From NCBI GenBank assembly GCA_964516295.1, contig CAZEYT010000001.1:79317-143316 (forward strand): a stretch of 64,000 bases of DNA, given 5' to 3'. Position 1 is the stretch's first letter, and the number at the start of each line of letters is the position of its first letter. Both the position numbers and the translations under genes were made by a program. A model generated the notes under the pieces. The model made no database searches, was not told the DNA's origin, and was given only the letters and a program-made list of their open reading frames with translations. Positions 7,974-15,194 of the stretch are shown piece after piece. This stretch comes from CAZEYT01 sp964516295 (GTDB lineage Bacteria > Verrucomicrobiota > Verrucomicrobiia > Chthoniobacterales > Terrimicrobiaceae).

Positions 7974-9199
7974 ACCTCGCGCGACTTACGGCCGAGATCG
8001 AGGAACTGGCGTCGATTTCCGAACATCCCGCCCCGGCCGTCACCCGCGTGCTCTTTTCCGACGAGGACCGCCGGGCCCGCGCCTGGCTGGTCGAAAAATG
8101 TCACGCGGCCGGACTTTCCACGCGGATCGATGCGGTGGGAAATCTCTTCGCGCGTCGCGAGGGCAGCGATCCCACGCTTCCCGCCCTCGCCACGGGTTCG
8201 CACATCGACGCCATTCCCAATGCCGGAAAATATGACGGCGTTGTGGGTGTTCTCGGCGGACTCGAAGCCCTGCGCTCACTCGACGAGCGCGGCATCCGAC
8301 TGCGGCACGCGGTGGAGTTGATTTTGTTCACGGCTGAGGAGCCCACCCGCTTCGGCATCGGCTGTCTCGGAAGCCGACTGCTCGCCGGGGCTCTCGATCC
8401 GGAAGCGGCGGATGCCCTTCGCGACAAAGACGGAACGAGCCTGGCGGCATTTCGTGCGTCCGAGGGGTGGGCCGGGTCGCTCGAATCCGTGCGGCTGGCC
8501 CCGGGGCACTACGCAGCCTTTTTGGAGCTCCACATCGAGCAGGGACCCATCCTCGAACGCGAGGGCTTGGATATTGCCGCCGTGGAAAAAATCGCCGCCC
8601 CCGCCGCCCTCCGGGTGCGCTTTGTCGGCGAGGGCGGGCATGCCGGAGCTGTCCTCATGCCCGATCGCCACGATGCCGGCCTGGGAGCCGCCGAGGCGGC
8701 CCTCGCTCTGGAAAAACGCGTCGTCACCTCCGGAAGCCCGGACTGCGTCGGCACGACCGGGATCGTCCGCCTGCTCCCCGGTGCCATCAATTCCGTGCCT
8801 TGCGAGGCCCTGCTCGAGATGGACATCCGCGACACCCGGCTGTCTTCGCGCGACGGCGTTCTTGCGGCGCTCCGGGACGATCTGGAAGAAATCGCCCGCC
8901 GCCGCGGACTCCAATCGACCGTCGAGACCATCAGCGCCGACCCACCGGCTGTCTGCGACCCTCGGCTGGTCGAAGCCATCGAGCGCGTGGCTTCCGAGGC
9001 CGGACTTTCCTGCCGCCGTCTCGTCAGCCGTGCCTACCACGATTCGCTCTTCCTCGCCCGCATCGCCCCGACCGCGATGATTTTCATCCCGTGCCACCAA
9101 GGCTACAGCCACCGTCCCGACGAGTATTCTTCCCCCACGCAGATTGCCAATGGCGTCGAGGTGCTCGTCGGAGCGCTGCGAAAGGCGGACGAGATTTAG
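7970..9199 (+). CDS. Zn-dependent M20 amidohydrolase, allantoate amidohydrolase-like
   Basis: A 409-residue amidase of the hydantoinase/carbamoylase branch of peptidase family M20. Metal and catalytic residues are visible: H78 and D89 in TGSHIDAIPNAGKYDG, E123/E124 in TAEEPTRFG, H188 in LELHIEQGP, and the late H381 in GYSHRPDEYSS. The neighbouring AllE-like cupin suggests allantoate amidohydrolase (supplying ureidoglycine) or ureidoglycolate amidohydrolase (using its product); sequence alone does not decide. N-carbamoyl amino acid hydrolase is a further possibility. Its 3' end overlaps the convergent ndh gene by 4 nt. Confidence 0.85.
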   Translation: MNLARLTAEIEELASISEHPAPAVTRVLFSDEDRRARAWLVEKCHAAGLSTRIDAVGNLFARREGSDPTLPALATGSHIDAIPNAGKYDGVVGVLGGLEALRSLDERGIRLRHAVELILFTAEEPTRFGIGCLGSRLLAGALDPEAADALRDKDGTSLAAFRASEGWAGSLESVRLAPGHYAAFLELHIEQGPILEREGLDIAAVEKIAAPAALRVRFVGEGGHAGAVLMPDRHDAGLGAAEAALALEKRVVTSGSPDCVGTTGIVRLLPGAINSVPCEALLEMDIRDTRLSSRDGVLAALRDDLEEIARRRGLQSTVETISADPPAVCDPRLVEAIERVASEAGLSCRRLVSRAYHDSLFLARIAPTAMIFIPCHQGYSHRPDEYSSPTQIANGVEVLVGALRKADEI

Positions 9200-10500
9200 C
9201 GGCCGGGTTTTTCTTCCGGCAGAATCCCCCACCGTCCGGCGGGGCGGGCGATGAGGCGGGCGCCTTTGGCGTAGGTGAAATACGCCCACGCCCACTGGAG
9301 AAAGACGGCCGTGCGATTGCGGAAACCGATGAGGAAAAAGAGGTGGACGAACGCCCAGGCTGCCCAGGCGGGGAAGCCGCCGAATTTCAGCGGCCCGACT
9401 TCGGCCACCGCGGCATTCCGCCCGATTGTGGCCATGCTGCCCTTGTCAAAATACTCCCACCTCCCGGGGGGCTGTCCGTCGATTCGTCTCAAAATATTCC
9501 GCGCAGCGTGGCGCCCGGCCTGCATCGCGGCGGGACTCACGCCGGGCACGGGTTTTCCTCCGTCGAAGGTCGCGGAAATCATGTCGCCGATAGCCTGGAT
9601 TTCCGGGTGACCGGGAATGGTGAGATCGGGAAGCACTTTGACCCGCCCGGCGCGGTCCACTTCCGCACCGAGCAGGGCGGCCAGTGGGGATGCCTTGTTG
9701 CCGGCCGCCCAGACGACCGTTCGCGTTGGAATGACCTCGTCGCCGATCGTGACGTCGCCATCGGAGATCGCCGTGACGGGTTTTCCCAATCGCACGTCGA
9801 CGCGGAGTTGCTCGAGCTGGCGTCGGGCGCTCGCCGAGGTTTCTTCGGAAAAAGTCGGGAGAATGCGCGGACCGGCCTCAACCAGGAGAACGCGGGACTG
9901 TGCCGGGTTGATGCGCCGGAAGTCCTTGCGAAGCGTGAAACGGGCGAGCTCGGAAATCGCCCCGGCCATCTCGACGCCCGTCGGCCCCGCACCCACAACA
10001 ACGAACGTGAGCGCCGCCGCGAGTTCCGCCGGAGTCCGCGATTTCTCGCCGACTTCAAAGGCGAGCAAAACCCGCCGCCGGATTTCGGTCGCGTCTTCAA
10101 TCGTCTTCAGTCCGGGAGCCAAGGACTCCCATTGATCATTGCCGAAGTACGCATGCCTGGCTCCGGCGGCGACGATGAGATAATCGTAGTGCAGCTTCAG
10201 ATCCGGTGTGACCACCTCGCGCGCGGCCGGATCGATGCCCACCACTTCATCGAGAACCACCGTGGCATTTTTCTGCCCGCGCAGGATCGCCCGGATCGGT
10301 TGCGCGATGTCCGCCGGCGACAGCCCGGCCGTCGCGACTTGATACAGGAGCGGCTGGAAAAGGTGGTGATTGCTCCGGTCGATCAAAACCACCTCCACCG
10401 GCGCATCCGCAAGCGCCTTCGCGGCGCTGAGGCCGCCGAACCCGCCCCCGATAATGATGACGACGGGACGTTTGGCAGTGCCGGATGTGGATGAACTCAT
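9196..10500 (-). CDS. ndh: Type II NADH dehydrogenase (NDH-2)
   Basis: A 434-residue FAD-dependent NADH:quinone oxidoreductase that feeds electrons to quinones without pumping protons. The FAD-binding dinucleotide fold is at the N-terminus (VVIIIGGGFGGLSAAKAL), followed by the typical NDH-2 segment HHLFQPLLYQVATAGLSP. The NADH-binding fold is around residue 160 (TFVVVGAGPTGVEMAGAISE), followed by VVWAAGNKASPL and the second FAD contact IQAIGDMIS. The hydrophobic C-terminus (AWAAWAFVHLFFLIGFRNR) fits peripheral membrane attachment. It is transcribed against its neighbours. Confidence 0.92.
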   Translation of the reverse strand: MSSSTSGTAKRPVVIIIGGGFGGLSAAKALADAPVEVVLIDRSNHHLFQPLLYQVATAGLSPADIAQPIRAILRGQKNATVVLDEVVGIDPAAREVVTPDLKLHYDYLIVAAGARHAYFGNDQWESLAPGLKTIEDATEIRRRVLLAFEVGEKSRTPAELAAALTFVVVGAGPTGVEMAGAISELARFTLRKDFRRINPAQSRVLLVEAGPRILPTFSEETSASARRQLEQLRVDVRLGKPVTAISDGDVTIGDEVIPTRTVVWAAGNKASPLAALLGAEVDRAGRVKVLPDLTIPGHPEIQAIGDMISATFDGGKPVPGVSPAAMQAGRHAARNILRRIDGQPPGRWEYFDKGSMATIGRNAAVAEVGPLKFGGFPAWAAWAFVHLFFLIGFRNRTAVFLQWAWAYFTYAKGARLIARPAGRWGILPEEKPGR

Positions 10501-10593
10501 ACTCTATCAACGTTCCAGAGGCCCGGGCCGCGTCAACAACCATCCGAAATTCTCCTGTGCAGCCGGGCGCGTTTCCGGTTCCATGGGCCTCCT

Positions 10594-10998
10594 ATGCCCG
10601 AGGAAATCTTGCCCGATTTGCAGGCCTGTGTCCTGTGCGAGGATGTGCGCCAGGAGGCCAGCGGCCAGCAAACACTCATCGGCATTATCGGGGTCATTCC
10701 CGCGCCCGTTATGCCCATCGGATTTTTCAAACTCTGCCTGTGGACACGTTGGTGCGGCGGGGTGGGAACGTTTCGCCAGAAATCCCTCATCCTCAATCCC
10801 GACGACGAAAACCCCATCGCCGAGAGCGAGGTCGACTTTACCCTCCCGGCCCTCGATGCCCACGCGACAAACGTCCATGTTTTCGGCGGGCTTCAGTTTC
10901 AGAAACACGGGATCTTTACGGTCGAGGTCCGGGTGGACAACGAACTCCGGTTGCGCTTCCCGCTACCAGTCGTGCCGGTGCAGAATGCCAACGGCTGA
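10594..10998 (+). CDS. Hypothetical protein, DUF6941-like
   Basis: A 134-residue soluble protein with no signal peptide. The pattern of an N-terminal segment ending in CVLCEDVRQEASGQQTLIGI, followed by a predicted all-beta body, resembles the DUF6941 family of unknown function; that assignment is from memory of the family pattern and is tentative. Three cysteines lie in the first 60 residues. It opens a short + strand group with the CBM9-like gene, which begins within 10 nt of its stop. Confidence 0.7.
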   Translation: MPEEILPDLQACVLCEDVRQEASGQQTLIGIIGVIPAPVMPIGFFKLCLWTRWCGGVGTFRQKSLILNPDDENPIAESEVDFTLPALDAHATNVHVFGGLQFQKHGIFTVEVRVDNELRLRFPLPVVPVQNANG

Positions 10999-11007
10999 TT
11001 GACCGCG

Positions 11008-11628
11008 ATGGAAGGGATCATCTGCCCGCAGGCTCCCGACGAACGATCCGCCTGGGACATCGTCCGCCAAGCCCCCGCCGTGGCGCTGGGGCAGTTCTGG
11101 CGCGACACGCCCGAGGAAAACTTCGCCCCCGGCGCCGTGCAGATGGCTTGGACACCCGACGCCCTGTGGGTCCGCGCGGAGCTCACCGACGCCGATGTGT
11201 TCACGGACGCCCGCCGCGACTCGGAAAAAATGTGGCTCTTGGGCGATGTCTTCGAGATTTTTCTGGAGGATCCCGCCGCCGGATTCTACGCCGAAATGCA
11301 CGTCGTCCCCGGCAATTTTCGCATGCAGCTCCGCCTCCCGCCCGACTTTCTCCAAGAAAACGGTGGAAAGCCGACGCTCGACGGTCGTTTTGTTGATCCG
11401 CCGCGGTTTGCCAGCACCAGCGAAATCACCTCGATCGGATGGATCGTTGAGGCACGAATCCCCGCCGAAGAAGTCAGCCCGACCGCGATTCATCCCGGAG
11501 CACGGTGGCGCGCCTCCTTCAGTCGTTACGATATCACGCGGGGCCGGGAAGCGGTTCTTTCTTCCACTTCGCCCCATACCCTGCTGAGCTTCCACCGACG
11601 GGAAGACTGGCGCATGTTATGCTTCTGA
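11008..11628 (+). CDS. CBM9-like (carbohydrate-binding family 9/DOMON-type) domain protein
   Basis: A 206-residue protein that appears to consist only of a CBM9-like beta-sandwich. The order FWRDTPEENFAPGAVQMAWT, ALWVRAELTDADVFTDAR, LGDVFEIFLEDP, YAEMHVVPGN, WIVEARIPAEE and WRASFSRYD is characteristic. No signal peptide is visible, so a cytoplasmic or intracellular binding role is possible. ATG 11008 was preferred to an in-frame TTG at 10999. The ligand is unknown. Confidence 0.8.
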   Translation: MEGIICPQAPDERSAWDIVRQAPAVALGQFWRDTPEENFAPGAVQMAWTPDALWVRAELTDADVFTDARRDSEKMWLLGDVFEIFLEDPAAGFYAEMHVVPGNFRMQLRLPPDFLQENGGKPTLDGRFVDPPRFASTSEITSIGWIVEARIPAEEVSPTAIHPGARWRASFSRYDITRGREAVLSSTSPHTLLSFHRREDWRMLCF

Positions 11629-11897
11629 ACGACGAGCAACTCGAACTCCTCAAGGGCGATCTCGACTACATCCTCGCCCGTACGCGCTGCGACACGATCC
11701 AGCTCACGCGGGGGCAGGTCCTCAATGCCATCGGTCGCGATCCGGACGTGTTTCTCGATCTCGTCGAGGCCATGCCCGCTTCGGAAGCCCGCTGGCTCAG
11801 CGTGCCGCCCGACGTCCTGCGCCCGCTCATTCAACGGCGGCAGCTCGGGATCAGCGGGGGTGTTTCCGCGGGCCAGGCCACGCTGCCCGGAGTGTGA
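11619..11897 (+). CDS. Small hypothetical protein
   Basis: A 92-residue protein starting inside the last codons of the CBM9-like gene (10-nt overlap), which suggests coupled translation. The first 80 residues look like a helical soluble domain (LNDEQLELLKGDLDYILARTR); the tail is glycine-rich. No family is recognised. The open frame extends further upstream, but the ATG at 11619 matches the overlap pattern and leaves a sensible N-terminus. Confidence 0.65.
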   Translation: MLLNDEQLELLKGDLDYILARTRCDTIQLTRGQVLNAIGRDPDVFLDLVEAMPASEARWLSVPPDVLRPLIQRRQLGISGGVSAGQATLPGV

Positions 11898-11963
11898 TCT
11901 CGGGGCGATGCCCCAGCAGCCCGTGGGTTGCGCTTTGAAAATCGCCGGGTATCGTTGCCGCTG

Positions 11964-12650
11964 ATGAAAACGCCCTTCTCCATCCTGCTCGCCCTCGTCG
12001 CCCTGGCACCGGCCGTTTTGGCGCAATCCGGCCCCTACACGCTCCCGCCGCTCCCCTACGAGCCGACCGCACTCGAGCCGCACATCGACGCCCAGACGAT
12101 GACGATCCACCACGACAAGCACCACCGCGCCTATGTGGACAACGCCAACAAACTTCTCGCCGACCAGCCGGAGCTCGCCAAGCTGAGCCCGGAAGACCTC
12201 CTCAAAAACCTCGACGATGCCCCGGAAGCGATTCGCAAGGGCCTCCGCGACAATGTTGGCGGACACGTGAACCATTCCCTCTTTTGGCTCATGATGAGCC
12301 CGAAAGGTGGCGGCACCCCGACCGGAGCCCTGGCCGATGCCATCAACAAAAAATTTGGATCCTTCGAGGCCTTCCAGACCCAGTTCAACGAAGCAGCCAA
12401 GAAGCGCTTCGGCAGCGGCTGGGCGTGGCTCGTCTTGGACGAAGATGGCGACCTCGAAATCGTCTCCACCCCGAACCAAGACCCGCCCCTCCTCGAAGAC
12501 CAAACCGCCCTGCTCGGCCTCGACGTCTGGGAGCATGCCTATTACCTTAAATACCAAAACCGCCGCCCGGACTACATCACCGCTTGGTGGAATATCGTGA
12601 ACTGGCCGTTCGTCCAGGAACGCTACGAGAAAGCGGTCGCCAAAAAGTAA
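11964..12650 (+). CDS. Exported Fe/Mn superoxide dismutase
   Basis: A 228-residue superoxide dismutase of the Fe/Mn family, converting superoxide to oxygen and hydrogen peroxide. All four metal ligands are present: H49 (TIHHDKHH), H104 (HVNHSLFW), D187 and H191 (LDVWEHAYYLKYQN). GSGWAWLV and NQDPPL resemble Mn-dependent members. The first 20 residues (MKTPFSILLALVALAPAVLA) form a signal peptide with an ALA cleavage site, so the enzyme is probably periplasmic. The ATG was chosen because it begins this signal sequence. It is followed by a strong terminator. Confidence 0.92.
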   Translation: MKTPFSILLALVALAPAVLAQSGPYTLPPLPYEPTALEPHIDAQTMTIHHDKHHRAYVDNANKLLADQPELAKLSPEDLLKNLDDAPEAIRKGLRDNVGGHVNHSLFWLMMSPKGGGTPTGALADAINKKFGSFEAFQTQFNEAAKKRFGSGWAWLVLDEDGDLEIVSTPNQDPPLLEDQTALLGLDVWEHAYYLKYQNRRPDYITAWWNIVNWPFVQERYEKAVAKK

Positions 12651-12661
12651 CCTTCTTTTGA

Positions 12662-12700
12662 GCCCTCCCGCCACCACCCGCGGCGGGAGGGCTTTTTTTT
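12662..12700 (+). terminator. Rho-independent terminator after the superoxide dismutase gene
   Basis: A perfect 11-bp stem GCCCTCCCGCC / GGCGGGAGGGC with a 9-nt loop, followed by eight T. It begins 12 nt after the stop codon and separates the metabolic region from the polysaccharide locus. Confidence 0.95.
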
Positions 12701-12742
12701 CGTGCTGCCAACGGGCGGAAGTGGAAGACTTCTCCGCTCTTG

Positions 12743-14452
12743 ATGCCGCCTGAAGTCCACCCGCTCCACTCCCCGCCGCGCCTTGCCTGGGCGACGCAGA
12801 AACTGGCGTCTCTCGCCCGGCGGATCCGCGGGGCGGATCGCTGGCTCCTCGCGGCCGTGTTGGTGGGAATCCTTCTCGGCGCGCAGGGATTCGGGTGGGG
12901 GCGCTATGATTGTCTGAATTTGGACCGCATGGCGTTTCAGAGTGTGATGTCCAACGAGCGCCGGCCCTTCGAGCCGGACTCTTACGTCAAACCGCCGCTT
13001 TACACCTACCTGAACCTTCTCGTGGCGCGATGGCCGGCGGATAATTTCGCCCGGATCATCCCCGGACTCAGCGGTTCCGAGCGGCAACAAATTTCCTTTC
13101 GCGGCCGGGTGGTTCTCTCCCGGGCCTTCAATCTCGGCCTGTTTGCCGGGTTGGTCGTCATGGTTTTTGTGGCGGTTCGGGAGGCGTTTGGACGTCCGGC
13201 CGCACGAATGGCCGCGTGGATCCTCGCGACCTCCAGCGGGTTTATTCCTTATCAGGTTTTTCTCACGACCGACTTGGCGCTGGTCGTTTTCATGATGGCC
13301 GCCTTCGTGGCCTCGCTCGGCATTTTGCGTGAGCCCGGGATGAGGATTTCTGTCATCGCCGGCCTGCTGGCGGGGGCGGCGACAGCGGTAAAATACAACG
13401 GCCTCGCCATCGCGATCTGCCTGCCGCTGGCGCATTTGCTCGCGAGCCGGGGAAATCCCATCTCCGCCTGTCTGCGCCGTCCGGCGGCTTGGGCTTGCGG
13501 CGCGGCGGTGCCGGTGGGCTTTGTTCTCGGCAATCCCTACAGCGTCATCGCTTTCCCGAAGTTCTGGAACGACTTCCTCTACAACTACATCGTCACCCCG
13601 GTTTACAACGGGGCGGGCGAGGGGACCGGATATCGGGCTTTTCTGAACAGCTTTCCGGAAATTTTCGGGCCGCTGGGCTCGTGGTTCCTCGCCGCCATGA
13701 TCGTGCTGGGCTTCGGTTTGGTGGCGGTGTCGTTGGCGCGAAAAACCGAACCTGCTTGGAAAATCTGGCTGCTCGCGGCGGCGGTATTCGCCTTTTATTT
13801 CTGGAAAATCGGCGGCTTTCCCCGTGTCGAGACCCGCTTCGTTCTCCCGATGGCGCCATTTGTCCTGATCCTCGCCGGGGCGGGCCTCGCCCTCCTCGCG
13901 CGGTTCCGCTGGGTCGCCTGGACCGCGGTCACCGCCCTCGTCGCCCTCAATCTCGCCTCCGGCTGGTGGATCGGAGAACTCTTCCGAAAAGACCCCCGCT
14001 CGCTCGCGCTCACATGGGCCGAGACGAACTTCGGTCGCAACGACTCCCTCGAGACCAGCGGCGCCTGCCCGCAGTGGCGCTGGCTCCCGGATCGCAAACT
14101 CAAAATTCATCGCATCCCCTCCGGTCTCGAGCGCCGCCAGAACTTCGCCCAAATGTTCGCCGACGACCCGGCCATGCTCGCTCGCATCGCGGAATTCGAG
14201 TCGCCCGACGACATCGGCTGGTTCTCCCCCGAAGCCCGTGCCTCCCGCGACCCGCGCTGGATCGCCTGGGCCACCATCGACCTCGAGGGCCTCTCGATCC
14301 CGTTCTTCGAGGCCCTTTTCGAACCCGCCTCCGGTTACCAAGTCGCCTTCGACGCCTCCAGCCCCGAACTCCCCCCCTGGGCCTACCCTCGCGGCACCGA
14401 ATTCCTCCGCAACCGCCTCGTCATCTGGAAAAAAACCCCCGCCTCTCCATAA
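12743..14452 (+). CDS. GT39/ArnT-type membrane glycosyltransferase (copy 1)
   Basis: A 569-residue polytopic membrane protein of the GT-C fold (dolichyl-phosphate-mannose mannosyltransferase/ArnT type), which transfers a sugar from a polyprenyl-phosphate carrier on the outer face of the inner membrane. After the first helix comes GWGRYDCLNLDRMAF, carrying the acidic residue expected of the catalytic loop; about ten hydrophobic segments follow up to residue 410, then a soluble C-terminal domain. It is closely similar to the gene at 15195, with near-identical blocks such as LLASRGNP and CLRRPAAWACG. Start ATG 12743 is preferred to the adjacent TTG 12740. Confidence 0.85.
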   Translation: MPPEVHPLHSPPRLAWATQKLASLARRIRGADRWLLAAVLVGILLGAQGFGWGRYDCLNLDRMAFQSVMSNERRPFEPDSYVKPPLYTYLNLLVARWPADNFARIIPGLSGSERQQISFRGRVVLSRAFNLGLFAGLVVMVFVAVREAFGRPAARMAAWILATSSGFIPYQVFLTTDLALVVFMMAAFVASLGILREPGMRISVIAGLLAGAATAVKYNGLAIAICLPLAHLLASRGNPISACLRRPAAWACGAAVPVGFVLGNPYSVIAFPKFWNDFLYNYIVTPVYNGAGEGTGYRAFLNSFPEIFGPLGSWFLAAMIVLGFGLVAVSLARKTEPAWKIWLLAAAVFAFYFWKIGGFPRVETRFVLPMAPFVLILAGAGLALLARFRWVAWTAVTALVALNLASGWWIGELFRKDPRSLALTWAETNFGRNDSLETSGACPQWRWLPDRKLKIHRIPSGLERRQNFAQMFADDPAMLARIAEFESPDDIGWFSPEARASRDPRWIAWATIDLEGLSIPFFEALFEPASGYQVAFDASSPELPPWAYPRGTEFLRNRLVIWKKTPASP

Positions 14453-14474
14453 AATTCAAGTCCTTCATTTTTTA

Positions 14475-14502
14475 TTGAAATAGATGATGAATCTCGTAAA
14501 TC
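14475..14502 (+). promoter_or_regulatory. Candidate promoter for the GbsR-type regulator
   Basis: TTGAAA (14475-14480), a 16-nt spacer and TAAATC (14497-14502) resemble a sigma-70 type promoter. The -10-like box ends only 4 nt before ATG 14507 and 10 nt before ATG 14513, so the transcript would be almost or fully leaderless. The call rests on pattern only. Confidence 0.35.
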
Positions 14503-14506
14503 CCTG

Positions 14507-15016
14507 ATGGTTATGGCTGAAACCCCGGCAACCGTTCCCGCAAAAACGCTGGACGCCTTGGAAATCGAGGCAATCGAGATGTTCATCAATTTCCTGAAAC
14601 TGGTGGGCCTCCCGAAATCGGTCGGGGAAATTTACGGCCTCCTCTTCGTCTCGCCCAAACCGCTGGCGATGGAGGATCTCATGGACAGGCTGAAGATCAG
14701 TCTCGGCGCGGCCAGTCAGGGCCTGAAAATCCTGCGATCCGTCGGGGCGGTGAAGGTGGTCTATTCGCCCGGAGACCGGCGCGATCACTACGTGGCCGAT
14801 TTGGAGTTGAGTCGTTTTGCGACGGCCTTCATTCGCGACGAGCTCACGCCGCGGATGGACCGGGCGCTGGAGCGGATCAAGCGAATGGAAGCCCTCGCCG
14901 AAGCCAAGGAACCCGGCGATCGCGAGGCAGCCTATCAGCGCATTGAACGGCTCAAACATTGGATGGAACGCGGGCAGAAAATGATGCCCTGGATCCTGAA
15001 GTTCCTCGTGAACTGA
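14507..15016 (+). CDS. GbsR/MarR-family transcriptional regulator
   Basis: A 169-residue regulator. The N-terminal segment (EAIEMFINFLKLVGLPKSVG followed by EIYGLLFVSPKPLAMEDLMD) and the winged-helix recognition part (LKISLGAASQGLKILRSVGA) match GbsR-type members of the MarR superfamily. A charged helical C-terminus probably dimerises. It sits between two duplicated GT39 glycosyltransferase genes and may control them; this is inferred from position. Two in-frame ATG codons, 14507 and 14513, are possible starts; an upstream promoter-like sequence favours the second. Confidence 0.82.
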   Translation: MVMAETPATVPAKTLDALEIEAIEMFINFLKLVGLPKSVGEIYGLLFVSPKPLAMEDLMDRLKISLGAASQGLKILRSVGAVKVVYSPGDRRDHYVADLELSRFATAFIRDELTPRMDRALERIKRMEALAEAKEPGDREAAYQRIERLKHWMERGQKMMPWILKFLVN

Positions 15017-15194
15017 CGGCTCCGCCGCGGGAAAAATCCCGCAAACCCTGAAAAATGCAGGGAAAAATCGAAAAAAATCGCATGGACCGGTGGAAAAATC
15101 CCGCTGATGACCAAAGGCGGCAGCCTGTACTTCGCCCGGCGACACCCCGCCCCGCTTCGATTTTGGACCGGATTTCGGCCGGGGAAATTTTTTC

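Noticed and set aside
8467..10494. 675-codon + strand frame crossing the amidohydrolase and ndh genes
   Set aside because: It spans two convincing genes on opposite strands and is low-complexity arginine/proline-rich.
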